Positions 8,728-17,267 are shown, counted from the first letter of the stretch. The stretch is DNA of 24,111 nt from UBA1049 sp964525815 (GCA_964525815.1 CAZGJQ010000024.1:1-24111); one strand, 5' to 3'. Notes: a model not told the origin generated them from the sequence alone. Made by a program: numbers and translations.

Positions 8728-9660
8728 TTGCAGTTTTGGTTGACTGCTGTCAGTGTAATGCTTTTAATGGCATATGCAATTCCCGGATTTGTTTTTGTTA
8801 AGATAAAGGCGTTCGGTCAGGAATCCATAGGTGCTTTTGTAAAGGTTCTGCTTTTTGTTTGCCAGCCGTTCCTTACTCTGTATTCGTTCAACAGTGCGGA
8901 TTACTCTCCCAGGCTGTTGACGGCAATGCTTATTTTTTTGGTGCTGGCAATATTATTGCAGTCGGGAATGATGGGTCTTGCTTATTTGTTCTATAAAAGA
9001 AAATATGCAAAGGATGCCTCATACCGAGTATGCACAATAGCAACCACACTCGGGAACATTGGGTTTATAGGTGTTCCGTTGATTGAAGCATTGCTGCCGG
9101 AGCATCCCGAGGCGGTTATATTTTCGGCCATGTTTGTTATCAGCATGAACCTAATCGGCTGGACAATATCCTCAACCGTTTTAACGGGGGACAGGAAGTA
9201 TATGAGCCTCAAGAGATTGGCTCTTAATCCGGTAACCCTTGCGATTATAATTGCGGTTCCGCTGTTTCTGACAGGAACAAAGCTACCGCCCCTGCTGGAA
9301 AACAGCGTTGCTCTTTTAGGAAAAATGACCACCCCTCTGTCCATGATGATACTGGGTATGCGGTTGGCTCTTACTAAATTCAGATTCCTGTTTAAGGATT
9401 ACAAGATATATATGGTAGCGATTTTTAAGCTGCTTGCGTTCCCTCTGCTCGGATTAGCATCAGTCTGGTTTTTACCCATTGATCATTTCGTTAAAATAAC
9501 AATGGTTATTCTCTGCTGCTGTCCGACCGCGTCCTTTGTGCTTAATCTGAGTGAGCTCTATGATACGGGACAAAAAACTGCGGCGAACGTTGTACTTACG
9601 AGTAATATTTTTTGTATTTTTACAATTCCATTTATAATGCTGCTGGTAAATTCCGGATAA
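8728..9660 (+). CDS. AEC-family (auxin efflux carrier/malate-permease-like) transporter
   Basis: About 310 residues with roughly ten hydrophobic segments and the AEC family pattern: a first half containing TTLGNIGFIGVPLIEAL and a second half containing TTPLSMMILGMRLA and CCCPTASFVLNL. The family moves organic acids or related anions across the cytoplasmic membrane; the substrate cannot be set here. I choose TTG at 8728 because AGGATGTGA (8714-8722), one base off the ideal ribosome binding site, sits 5-6 bp upstream; the alternative in-frame GTG at 8719 lies inside that site and has none of its own. It lies 35 bp after the clpP-like terminator with no clear promoter. Confidence 0.87.
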   Translation: MQFWLTAVSVMLLMAYAIPGFVFVKIKAFGQESIGAFVKVLLFVCQPFLTLYSFNSADYSPRLLTAMLIFLVLAILLQSGMMGLAYLFYKRKYAKDASYRVCTIATTLGNIGFIGVPLIEALLPEHPEAVIFSAMFVISMNLIGWTISSTVLTGDRKYMSLKRLALNPVTLAIIIAVPLFLTGTKLPPLLENSVALLGKMTTPLSMMILGMRLALTKFRFLFKDYKIYMVAIFKLLAFPLLGLASVWFLPIDHFVKITMVILCCCPTASFVLNLSELYDTGQKTAANVVLTSNIFCIFTIPFIMLLVNSG

Positions 9661-9691
9661 ATAACGATTAGAGCAGGTTTTTTGTCAGTAC

Positions 9692-9720
9692 TTGACATAA
9701 TCGGTAATAATATATATAAT
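9692..9720 (+). promoter_or_regulatory. Consensus promoter of the glucosaminidase gene
   Basis: TTGACA at 9692-9697, 17-bp spacer, TATAAT at 9715-9720: a perfect sigma-A promoter. The leader to the start codon is about 55 nt. Confidence 0.88.
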
Positions 9721-9780
9721 GCAGTTGGATAAATATTGTTTTCGTTAGGTTTTTTGGTGTTTTGTATCATAGGAAGGATT

Positions 9781-12018
9781 ATGACAATGAGAACAAAAAG
9801 GTACATATCGCTCTTTGTGTCGCTGATGCTTATTATGTCTTTTATAACGGCGTTTCCTCTCGGTGCAGATGCGGACACCCCTGCTTTTGAAAGGCTCTCT
9901 ACATATAAACAGCATTTTGTAAGAACTATGGGCTCCTTTGCCCGTGCCGAAATGTATAAGAACGATATTTTGGCTTCACTAAAGGTATCGCAGGCAATAT
10001 ATGAGAGCGGCTGGGGAGAAAGCACCTTCGGTACTACCGCAAAGAACCTTTTTTGCATAAAAGCGTACAGCAGCTGGAAAGGCAAGGTATTTGACAGGGT
10101 AGAAAATATTATATACGCCAACCTTGACGATTACAGGATAATCAGCGGCGCCAACTTCGGAGGCTCCTCCTGGAGAGCGTACGACAGCTGGATAGACAGT
10201 ATTGCAGACCATACCGCACTGTTAAGCTCGGGGACATATGCACAGATAGGAATACCCGGTATGTTTGATTACGAGGAGGCCGCTTATGCGGTGGTGGATG
10301 CGGGGTATACAAACGACTACGGTTATTCAAGGAACGTAATCAGAATAATCGAGGACTATAATCTGACAAAGTATGACGACATAACCCCTAACGAGCATGG
10401 AGTTATAGCGATAGAGATGGATCATGCCGAGGCTTTTGTGGGTCCGGGCGGTGCCTATACTCTTTCCACAGACATAATCTCGGAAGAAGCGGTTACCGAG
10501 CAGCTTGTCTGGGCCTCCACCGACCAAACGGTTGCCACCGTTTCGCAGGACGGAACTGTTAGTGCGAAAAAAACGGGCTTTACACTTATAACAGCCTCCA
10601 TAGGCGACAGGGAGGCATGTGCTATTGTTACGGTTACCGAGAGCAGCCCCGATTATAACGGAGTGGTTTTTGAAACAGCCGTTACCACCGCTAACCTGAA
10701 TGTAAGAGCGGAGGCGAATACTCAGAGCTCTATTCTGGGTAAATACCCCGAGGGAACCACAATAAGGATTACCGGACCCGCTCTCAGTACGGGCGGTCAA
10801 TATGACATTTGGTATCCCGTAACCGGAGCCTCCGAAGGCGGCAGTACTATTAGCGGATGGGTGGCGGCAGACTTTTTGGTTATCGGAGATAATCTAAGAG
10901 TTATGTCTCAGCCGGACTCAAGCGGTAATATGCTCGGTAAAATTATTCCCGGAACATATATTAATATCACAGGAGAAAAATCCGGCGGGTATTATCCCAT
11001 AATCGGAAAAAGTGCGTCCGGAGATACATTAACGGGCTGGCTTAAAGCGGAGCACATCAAGCTTACCGATACGGTAACCCCTCCCGAGGTTACAAAAGTA
11101 GCGCTTAACAGATATGAGCTGAACAGGGATATAGGAATCTCTTATCAGCTCAGTTATGCGGTCGGCTCCTTTTATGCCGCAGATAAGAATCTTACCTGGA
11201 CAAGCTCGGACTCATCGGTGGCAAGCGTAAATAACGGGCTTGTAACCACTCATAAATACGGAACCGCCGTGATAACAGCAACAGCGGCAAGCGGAGTAAA
11301 CGCTTCCTGCGTGGTTACGGTAACCAATCAGCCTGTACGCTATACAGCGGTAACCGTCGCAACCCTATATGTAAGAGAAGCAGACAGCGAGACCTCAAGA
11401 GCAAAGGGAATTATAAACTCCGGTACAACCGTTACGGTTACAGACAACCATTATAACGGCGACGGTCTTATTGATGACGGCTGGCATTATGTGGAGGGGG
11501 AAATGAGGGACGGAACCACCGGCATCGGTTTTTCAAAATCCGATTACATAGTGCTGCTGGCAAAGGAGGGGGAGGAGAGCTACCCGAGAGAGTTTGAGAT
11601 AGCCGGGGATGTTATCGGTATAGTCGACGGTTATCTTTACGGAGCGGATCCCACCTATACAGCAGGTGATCTGCTCGCTTATGTACTAAACGTAAACGCC
11701 TCGGTATATAATAAAAATGGTAACGCATTGACAAGCGAGGACGGAATAACCACAGGCTGTACTCTGAGATTAACGGAAAACGGAATCACCGTAAAGAGCA
11801 TTGACATTGTTATAAGAGGAGACGTAAACGGTAACGGAACCATTGGTTCCGCCGACTACCTTATTGTAAAACGGTGCTTCTTAGGGAGCTTTCAGCTGGA
11901 GGGAGCATATCTAAAGGCGGCTCAAATCAACGGAGAGTCGGTAGGTGCAATGGACTACTTAATGATAAAAAGAGACTTTTTAGGAACATATACGATTGAT
12001 CAGCAGCCCCGAAACTGA
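9781..12018 (+). CDS. Secreted GH73 glucosaminidase with Big_2, SH3 and dockerin modules
   Basis: A 745-residue modular exoprotein. Signal peptide about 1-31; GH73/FlgJ-type N-acetylglucosaminidase domain about 42-195, with likely catalytic Glu75 in IYESGWGES; Big_2 Ig-like domain about 208-287; SH3-like domains about 298-367 and 368-428; a second Big_2 about 436-516; a third SH3-like about 520-593; a linker domain about 603-678 of the kind found before clostridial dockerins; and a type I dockerin about 680-738. The first dockerin loop, DVNGNGTIGSAD, has its calcium ligands; the second (ending VGAMD) has lost them but keeps its helix. Expected role: cutting peptidoglycan glycan strands, perhaps docked to a cohesin partner. 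Start: ATG 9781 after AGGA at 9771-9774; ATG 9787 is an equally possible start. Longer upstream frames lack a ribosome site and would spoil the signal peptide. No clear terminator follows. Confidence 0.92.
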   Translation: MTMRTKRYISLFVSLMLIMSFITAFPLGADADTPAFERLSTYKQHFVRTMGSFARAEMYKNDILASLKVSQAIYESGWGESTFGTTAKNLFCIKAYSSWKGKVFDRVENIIYANLDDYRIISGANFGGSSWRAYDSWIDSIADHTALLSSGTYAQIGIPGMFDYEEAAYAVVDAGYTNDYGYSRNVIRIIEDYNLTKYDDITPNEHGVIAIEMDHAEAFVGPGGAYTLSTDIISEEAVTEQLVWASTDQTVATVSQDGTVSAKKTGFTLITASIGDREACAIVTVTESSPDYNGVVFETAVTTANLNVRAEANTQSSILGKYPEGTTIRITGPALSTGGQYDIWYPVTGASEGGSTISGWVAADFLVIGDNLRVMSQPDSSGNMLGKIIPGTYINITGEKSGGYYPIIGKSASGDTLTGWLKAEHIKLTDTVTPPEVTKVALNRYELNRDIGISYQLSYAVGSFYAADKNLTWTSSDSSVASVNNGLVTTHKYGTAVITATAASGVNASCVVTVTNQPVRYTAVTVATLYVREADSETSRAKGIINSGTTVTVTDNHYNGDGLIDDGWHYVEGEMRDGTTGIGFSKSDYIVLLAKEGEESYPREFEIAGDVIGIVDGYLYGADPTYTAGDLLAYVLNVNASVYNKNGNALTSEDGITTGCTLRLTENGITVKSIDIVIRGDVNGNGTIGSADYLIVKRCFLGSFQLEGAYLKAAQINGESVGAMDYLMIKRDFLGTYTIDQQPRN

Positions 12019-12054
12019 TTCATGAGAAAATATCTCCAAAAAAATAAAATATTG

Positions 12055-12083
12055 TTGATTTATGGATAATTATATGTTATAGT
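12055..12083 (+). promoter_or_regulatory. Promoter of first discoidin-like gene
   Basis: TTGATT at 12055-12060, 17-bp spacer, TATAGT at 12078-12083. The same -35, spacing and a near-identical leader recur before the paralogue at 13235, which supports the call. Confidence 0.72.
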
Positions 12084-12123
12084 TGCGTTAGCATTCAAAT
12101 ACATATTAAAGGAGTAAATTATA

Positions 12124-13023
12124 GTGAAGAAACTGATTCTGTTTGCCTTAGCGATATTTTTGATTGTTTCATTGAGCGCTATGTTTGTTTCCGCAGAGGA
12201 GACAAATGTTGCCGCAGGGAAGAGCTACACCTATACCGGTGTTCATGTTGACCCGGATTTAAACGAGGTTAAGTATCCGGATATTGGAGAAAAGCAGCTT
12301 ACCGACGGCGAAAAGGGCGTAAAAGACGACATTACCTACAGAGCTGATGTTTGGGTAGGAATGAGCTGGGGCGGAGAAGGTGCTTATAGCAACAGCAGTG
12401 TATGGGACGCAAACACTACAATAGCCCAGAATTCAATTGTTGTGGATCTCGGAAGCGTTACAGATGATTTAACCAGATTTACGCTTATCACACAGGATTG
12501 CGGAAGCGGTATTGTAAGACCTAAGGAGGTCGAGGTTCTGATATCCGATGATAATTCCAGCTTCACATCAGTCGGTAAGGTAACAGCCTCCAATGCAACT
12601 ATGATTGTTGACAAGCAGGACGCAGATAATCCTGAATATGGTATTTATGAGTATTCCTATACCGCATCCGAGGCTAAGAGCGCAAGATATGTAAAATACA
12701 CCGTAACACATGGAGGAGGCTGGCTGTTTGTTTCGGAGGTTGAGGTTTATTCTGGCGGCGAAACCGCCGAGCCTACTTCCGAGGATCCGGGCGATGAATC
12801 CGAAGAGCCGGGCGATGAATCCGCGGAATCCGAAGAGTCCGGGGATGAATCCGTTGAATCTGAAGATGAATCTAAGGAATCAGACGAATCCGATGAACCT
12901 TCATCATCCGCAGAATCTGAGCCCGATGAGGACGGATTATCCACAGGTGCAATCGCAGGTATAGCAGCAGCTGCATTGGTGGTTATCGGCGGAATTGTTT
13001 ACTTTGTAGCAAGGAAGAAATAA
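12124..13023 (+). CDS. Membrane-anchored discoidin-like surface protein with acidic stalk (copy 1)
   Basis: A 299-residue protein: signal peptide 1-24 (cleavage after FVSA), a discoidin/F5-8C-like domain about 27-210 starting TNVAAGKSYTYTG and ending ARYVKYTV...SEVEVYSGGE, a Ser/Glu/Asp/Pro-rich stalk about 213-270, a transmembrane helix about 273-296, and a C-terminal RKK. It should sit outside the membrane on a stiff, negatively charged stalk. There is no LPxTG motif, so anchoring is by the helix. The domain type usually binds carbohydrate, but the ligand is not known and the assignment rests on the start/end motifs rather than a search. GTG start with AAAGGAG at 12108-12114. It is a paralogue of the next gene, with duplicated promoter and terminator. 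Confidence 0.85.
   Translation: MKKLILFALAIFLIVSLSAMFVSAEETNVAAGKSYTYTGVHVDPDLNEVKYPDIGEKQLTDGEKGVKDDITYRADVWVGMSWGGEGAYSNSSVWDANTTIAQNSIVVDLGSVTDDLTRFTLITQDCGSGIVRPKEVEVLISDDNSSFTSVGKVTASNATMIVDKQDADNPEYGIYEYSYTASEAKSARYVKYTVTHGGGWLFVSEVEVYSGGETAEPTSEDPGDESEEPGDESAESEESGDESVESEDESKESDESDEPSSSAESEPDEDGLSTGAIAGIAAAALVVIGGIVYFVARKK
12781..12852 (+). repeat. 21-bp repeats coding the acidic stalk (copy 1)
   Basis: Three imperfect 21-bp units of the pattern GARGAKYCSGGSGATGAATCC at 12781-12801, 12802-12822 and 12832-12852, the last two separated by 9 bp. They code E-[DE]-[PS]-G-D-E-S stalk units. Such repeats may change in number. Confidence 0.75.
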
Positions 13024-13038
13024 TAAGCTCTGATTAGT

Positions 13039-13063
13039 AAAGGATAGCAAAACGCTATCCTTT
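13039..13063 (+). terminator. Terminator of first discoidin-like gene
   Basis: Perfect 10-bp stem AAAGGATAGC/GCTATCCTTT with an AAAAC loop, then GCATTTATT. The stem core is shared with the hairpin at 14109-14138. Confidence 0.75.
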
Positions 13064-13166
13064 GCATTTATTGAAAAAGACTACACTACAAAAACAATTT
13101 TTGGAATATATTCCGTATATGGATTAACAGCATGTGAAAATTAACCGATATAACGGAAAAATTATA

Positions 13167-13195
13167 TTGATTTTTGTAAAAACATATGATATACT
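13167..13195 (+). promoter_or_regulatory. Promoter of second discoidin-like gene
   Basis: TTGATT at 13167-13172, 17-bp spacer, TATACT at 13190-13195. The leader that follows, with TTAGCA, then ATATTAAAGGAGTAA, matches the one at 12085-12117. Confidence 0.75.
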
Positions 13196-13234
13196 TGTTT
13201 TAGCAAATAAACATATATTAAAGGAGTAATTCTA

Positions 13235-14092
13235 ATGAAAAAGCTGATTTTATTTGTCCTAGCGACATTTCTTGTGATTTCGTTAAGCGCTTTATTTGTT
13301 TCCGCAGAGGGGACAAATATTGCAGTGGGAAAGAGTTATACTTACACTGGTGAATATTTTAATGAGGATAAGAATGCGATTGATTACCCCGATTCTACTC
13401 CCGGTAAGCTAACGGACGGCGTTATTGCGGGAGCAGGTGATGTCGGATATAACAGCCCGCTTTGGATAGGGCTTAATCAGAGCGGCAAGGATGTTGTAAC
13501 TGGCGGAGAATTCCCTCAGAACAGTATCGTTCTTGATCTCGAGGAGGTTCAGGAAGAATTAACAAAGGTTGTGCTTTACGCTCAGGAATGCGATGGCGGT
13601 ATCGTAAGACCGAAGCAGGTTGAGATATTTATTTCTGATGACGATTCTACTTATACAAGCATCGGTAAGGCCGCCGAGGAAAGAATAGTTGATGTTGGTA
13701 CCGATGAGAAGCCGGATTTTGGCATATATACCTATACATTGGTTCCTGCCGAGAGCTTTAGCGCAAGGTATGTTAAGTTTACTATTGATCAGGGAGCATG
13801 GGCGTTTGTGTGTGAGGTTGAGGTATATGCAGGCGGAGAAATAACCGACCCTACCTCTCAGCCCGATGAAGAATCCGAGCCCGAGGAATCGGACGATGAG
13901 TCCGAGCCTGAGGAATCCGACGATGAGTCCGAGGTTTCCTCTGTCGAAGAGTCTGATGACAAGTCACCCGCAGAGTCCGTTGCTGACGAGGATGAAGAGG
14001 GCGGACTTGGAACTGGCACCATAATTGGTATTGTGGCAGGAGCTATAGTTGTTATCGGCGGAATAGTATTCTTCGCAACAAGAAAGAAATAA
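13235..14092 (+). CDS. Membrane-anchored discoidin-like surface protein with acidic stalk (copy 2)
   Basis: A 285-residue paralogue of the preceding gene with the same layout: signal peptide 1-24 (FVSA), discoidin-like domain about 27-201 (TNIAVGKSYTYTGE to CEVEVYAGGE), acidic stalk about 204-256 with two ESEPEESDD units, transmembrane helix about 258-281, and C-terminal RKK. The signal peptide, domain ends and anchor are the best-conserved parts; the middle of the domain has diverged, so the two may recognise different ligands. ATG start with AAAGGAG at 13220-13226 and 8-bp spacing. It has its own promoter, and the next gene (DUF4855) starts only 80 bp downstream without one, so both may share a transcript. 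Function beyond surface binding is unknown. Confidence 0.85.
   Translation: MKKLILFVLATFLVISLSALFVSAEGTNIAVGKSYTYTGEYFNEDKNAIDYPDSTPGKLTDGVIAGAGDVGYNSPLWIGLNQSGKDVVTGGEFPQNSIVLDLEEVQEELTKVVLYAQECDGGIVRPKQVEIFISDDDSTYTSIGKAAEERIVDVGTDEKPDFGIYTYTLVPAESFSARYVKFTIDQGAWAFVCEVEVYAGGEITDPTSQPDEESEPEESDDESEPEESDDESEVSSVEESDDKSPAESVADEDEEGGLGTGTIIGIVAGAIVVIGGIVFFATRKK
13871..13924 (+). repeat. Tandem 27-bp repeat coding the acidic stalk (copy 2)
   Basis: Two 27-bp units (13871-13897, 13898-13924) differing at a few bases, followed by 9 bases of a third. Each codes ESEPEESDD. Confidence 0.85.
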
Positions 14093-14108
14093 GTAATTCT
14101 GTTAATAT

Positions 14109-14138
14109 CTAAAGGATAGCCCTCTGGCTATCCTTTAG
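14109..14138 (+). terminator. Hairpin between discoidin-like gene and DUF4855 gene (terminator or attenuator)
   Basis: Perfect 13-bp stem CTAAAGGATAGCC/GGCTATCCTTTAG with a CTCT loop. The bases that follow (CTTTATGC) give only a weak U-run, and no promoter lies between it and the next start, so partial read-through is likely. Confidence 0.72.
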
Positions 14139-14172
14139 CTTTATGCAATAAAAGCAGGGAGTAAGCATTTTT

Positions 14173-16248
14173 ATGAAGAGGAAGGCTATTGTGTTTTTTA
14201 TCGGTGTTTTATTGATGCTTCCGGCTATGAATTGCGCAGGAGCATCAGCTTCGCAAGCCAACCTTGCGCTCGGAAAGAGCTATATCATTGAAAGCGGAGC
14301 AGCAAACGAATACAGCTTCGGTCATACCGAGGTGGGTAATAAGGAGCAGCTTACCGATGGTAAAACCGGGAATCCGACCGAGCATTACGGTGGAGCATGG
14401 AGCCACTTTGTCCGGGCAATAAGCAGAACCATAACTGTTGATTTAGAGCGAGTAATGTCGGTGGATAGCTTCGAGACCGCTTTTATCCAGCGTAAATCTG
14501 CCGGTATTTATTGTCCCAAGGAGGTCGTTTATTCCATATCCGAGAACGGTGAGGATTATATGACAATCGCAAGAGTCGCCAACTCTGTGGACAATATGTT
14601 TGAGAACCCCACAAGGGTTGTTTACAGAGCCTCGGCGGATAAGAGCTATAAGGCAAGGTATGTAAGGGTGTATTTTGATGTGAATGTAAACACCTTTTTG
14701 GATGAGATATTTGTGTTTGGCAGCGAAAACATTAATAACGCAGGTGATATAGCTCCGGATGAGCACGAGAGCATTGATTTTTATTACGACAGCGGAGAGA
14801 GCATAGGAGCAAAGGATATTGTATGCTTCCATTACGGGTATTGGCCGGATGACGAGACGCTTGCAAATAACGCTAAGGATGTTTTCAAGAACTACATTGG
14901 ATACACGGATACGGACGGTAACTATGCAGACACCATGTTCGATGCCGTTATGTTTTTGATAATACAGGGTAAATGCCCGTCCGGCGGGAACCTCAACTCA
15001 AACGGTCCTCCCGCTGTTCTCAGCGACTGGGAATACCTTATTGAAAACACCTTCGGGGAGGACATTAACCTGAATGCGCTGGAGCAGGCTACCTCAGAGC
15101 TAAAAGAGGCACTCGGGCTACCGGAAGAGCACAGAACCACCGTATATTTATCAGCTCCGCACCCCAAGGTCAGCGACCTGATTTTCGGTGATTATAACGG
15201 AGACGGTGTGGAAAATAAAATAGAATCACTTGAGGATTGCGTTTCGGTTTACAGCTGGTATATAGACGAGGTGCTGAGAAGGTATAACGAACAGAATTAT
15301 AAGCATATAGAGCTTAAGGGCTTTTTTTGGTCGAACGAATCGTTATCCTCCGAGCATTTTGAGCAGGAACCGGAATACGCAGCTCTTTGTGTCAAGGCTC
15401 TTCACGAAAGAGGCATGCAATGCATTTTTATACCCTTCTATCAGGCAACAGGTATTGAAAAAATAAGGGAAATTGGTTTTGATGCGACAATAATGCAGGC
15501 AAACCTTTCATTCAATGAAGCACTGCAGAAGAACCCTGAAAAAATGATGGAGGATTTTGCATATACTGCGGGTAAGTATCACACCGGTATTCAAATGGAG
15601 GTGCATGATGCATTTATATATAATGTCGAAAAGCATGCGGCACTCTTCAATCAATATCTTGTTTCAGCCGTTTCCAGCGGACTCATGACCGATGCTGTAC
15701 ACGCTTATTACCAGGGTGCCGGATACGGAGTGTTTCATCAATGGGCTGTTTCTGCAGATCCTGCTATAAGATGGTTCTATGATGCTACATACAAGTTCAT
15801 TAAGGGCACTCTCGAGTTTCCCGAGTTCAAAGTAAATACAACCACCGAAATCACGGTAGAGCAGAACAAATTTACCTCCGGCACCTTTGAGATTGAAGGT
15901 GACTGGAGCGTTCATCAACATGATTTATCCATTGCCAAGCTGCCAAAGCACGGTATTTTATTTGTAGATTTGCAAAACGGCAGTTATAATTACCGCTCGG
16001 ACAGAAAATACGCAGGCGAGGACAGCTTTGTGCTTAAATATACAAATCCGGACGGCGAGGTGGTTGAGGTTCCGGTCAGTGTAACCGTAACAGGGGAAAA
16101 CACGGAGAGCAACCCAAACAGCAACGGTAGCATGAGCGGTATAACGGGTAATCCGATCGGCTGGATTCTGAGCGTCGTCGCCGCAGGAATTACCGCAGCT
16201 GCGGTAGTTGCTTTGCTGATATTAAGAAGCAAAAATAAAAGGAAGTAA
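14173..16248 (+). CDS. Membrane-anchored discoidin-like + DUF4855 protein
   Basis: A 691-residue exoprotein: signal peptide about 1-27, discoidin-like domain about 28-184 (ANLALGKSY to DEIFVFGSE), DUF4855 domain about 214-550, a beta-sandwich/cadherin-like repeat about 580-640 (LPKHGILF...YAGEDSFVLKYTNPDG), an Asn/Ser linker, a transmembrane helix about 662-684 and a basic tail. DUF4855 has no proven activity that I know of; its pattern resembles a TIM-barrel hydrolase, and Glu389 (GFFWSNE) and Glu476 (MEVHD), also present in the second DUF4855 protein at 17841-19808, are candidate acid residues. That is inference. ATG 14173 with AGGGAG at 14156-14161. The Cys in the signal region is not in a lipobox. 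Confidence 0.85.
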   Translation: MKRKAIVFFIGVLLMLPAMNCAGASASQANLALGKSYIIESGAANEYSFGHTEVGNKEQLTDGKTGNPTEHYGGAWSHFVRAISRTITVDLERVMSVDSFETAFIQRKSAGIYCPKEVVYSISENGEDYMTIARVANSVDNMFENPTRVVYRASADKSYKARYVRVYFDVNVNTFLDEIFVFGSENINNAGDIAPDEHESIDFYYDSGESIGAKDIVCFHYGYWPDDETLANNAKDVFKNYIGYTDTDGNYADTMFDAVMFLIIQGKCPSGGNLNSNGPPAVLSDWEYLIENTFGEDINLNALEQATSELKEALGLPEEHRTTVYLSAPHPKVSDLIFGDYNGDGVENKIESLEDCVSVYSWYIDEVLRRYNEQNYKHIELKGFFWSNESLSSEHFEQEPEYAALCVKALHERGMQCIFIPFYQATGIEKIREIGFDATIMQANLSFNEALQKNPEKMMEDFAYTAGKYHTGIQMEVHDAFIYNVEKHAALFNQYLVSAVSSGLMTDAVHAYYQGAGYGVFHQWAVSADPAIRWFYDATYKFIKGTLEFPEFKVNTTTEITVEQNKFTSGTFEIEGDWSVHQHDLSIAKLPKHGILFVDLQNGSYNYRSDRKYAGEDSFVLKYTNPDGEVVEVPVSVTVTGENTESNPNSNGSMSGITGNPIGWILSVVAAGITAAAVVALLILRSKNKRK

Positions 16249-16258
16249 AACAATACCT

Positions 16259-16301
16259 AAAGCAAGACAAGAATCCGCCGTACGGCGGATTCTGTTGCTT
16301 T
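16259..16301 (+). terminator. Bidirectional terminator between convergent genes
   Basis: Core palindrome AGAATCCGCC-GTAC-GGCGGATTCT (16270-16293) inside outer arms AAAGCAA/TTGCTTT (16259-16265, 16295-16301), then TTGTTT. It serves the DUF4855 gene and, read the other way, the cation transporter gene. Confidence 0.88.
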
Positions 16302-16305
16302 TGTT

Positions 16306-17217
16306 TCAAATATGGTGGTGAGGTGTTAAATCAGAGGGGTTTACATGCACCATGCAATGCTTTACTGCACAAAAATCCTTTTCCACTCTGTCATGTATGT
16401 CCGACGCGATTTTGTGAGCCTGGTGCAGGGGTAGGTCTTTGTCCACCGTAATCTCAAGATCCATATAAATCTTTGAGCCGAACATTCTGGTCTTAAGAGT
16501 ATCCAGCTCAAAGTCATTGCCCAGTTTTTTTATATTTTTTTCTATTTCCCGTATCATTTTATCCGGACAGGAATGGTCCACAAGGCTGTTAAAGGAATCG
16601 CAGGTAATATCAAGAGCTGCCTTTATAATAAACAATGAAATAATTATGCAGGCAATGGAGTCAATTAAGGGGAGCCCAAAGGCAATCCCGATAACACCAG
16701 CAAGGCTGCCTATGGAGGAAAGAGCATCTGTTCTGTGGTGCCAGGCATCCGCCTCCATAGCCTTTGATTTAATACTGCGGGCGCATTTAACCGTAAAACG
16801 GTACATCCATTCCTTGAAAAGGATGGAGGTAATTGCACAAATAATACCGACAGTATACAGGAGCGGACTCTTTTGCAGCTCAGGCTCAGGGCTTATAATC
16901 CTTTGTATACCGTCATACCCTATTCTTCCTCCAATAAAAAAAAGCATAACACCCAGACCCAAGGCGATTACAGCCTCCATTTTTTCGTGCCCATATGGGT
17001 GGCTCTTGTCCGACGGTCGGCTCGAGAGCTTTATACCGCACATGACAATTCCCGTGCTGAATATATCGGATAAGGAATGAACAGCGTCCGAAACAAGGCT
17101 GCCTGATCTTATAGCCAGTCCGCAAATCAGCTTGAATATAAAAAGGAATAAGTTCACAGACATGCTTTTTATTGAAGTTCTCATAGCGCTTTTTTGTGAC
17201 AAAAGACTTTTCTTCAT
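16306..17217 (-). CDS. Cation diffusion facilitator (CDF) metal efflux transporter
   Basis: A 303-residue CDF protein: six membrane helices in the first two thirds and a cytoplasmic ferredoxin-like domain at the C-terminus (about 210-303) ending in PHHHI. Metal-site residues are His47 and Asp51 in TM2 (AVHSLSD) and His160 and Asp164 in TM5 (WHHRTD). The HxxxD/HxxxD quartet is most typical of zinc CDFs, while the divergent neighbour is an MntR-like manganese regulator, so the metal is open: Mn2+ or Zn2+/Fe2+. It exports metal from the cytoplasm using the proton gradient. Start: ATG at 17217 chosen because the protein begins MKKSLLSQ as in the family and has AAGGGC upstream; an upstream TTG extension would read through the operator. 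Confidence 0.9.
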   Translation of the reverse strand: MKKSLLSQKSAMRTSIKSMSVNLFLFIFKLICGLAIRSGSLVSDAVHSLSDIFSTGIVMCGIKLSSRPSDKSHPYGHEKMEAVIALGLGVMLFFIGGRIGYDGIQRIISPEPELQKSPLLYTVGIICAITSILFKEWMYRFTVKCARSIKSKAMEADAWHHRTDALSSIGSLAGVIGIAFGLPLIDSIACIIISLFIIKAALDITCDSFNSLVDHSCPDKMIREIEKNIKKLGNDFELDTLKTRMFGSKIYMDLEITVDKDLPLHQAHKIASDIHDRVEKDFCAVKHCMVHVNPSDLTPHHHI

Positions 17218-17248
17218 AAATATCGCTGCCCTTAAATATCTTAGTAGA

Positions 17249-17265
17249 AGGAAACATTGTTTCCT
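17249..17265 (+). promoter_or_regulatory. Perfect 17-bp palindrome between CDF and MntR-like genes
   Basis: AGGAAACA-T-TGTTTCCT, a perfect 8-1-8 inverted repeat between the divergent genes, just upstream of the extended -10 of the regulator gene and in the leader or promoter of the CDF gene. DtxR/MntR-family proteins bind palindromes of this kind, so it is the likely operator. It does not match the B. subtilis MntR box. Confidence 0.75.
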
Positions 17266-17267
17266 GC

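Noticed and set aside
9558..10121. 187-codon minus-strand ORF across the AEC end and the glucosaminidase start
   Set aside because: Covers a perfect plus-strand promoter and two real genes; no recognisable protein.
12747..12944. Minus-strand Ser/Asp-rich ORF
   Set aside because: It is the complement of the repetitive acidic stalk; no ribosome site or promoter.
14218..14240. Lipoprotein signal in the plus-strand DUF4855 protein (LPAMNC)
   Set aside because: The residues before Cys do not fit a lipobox, and the protein has a C-terminal membrane anchor.
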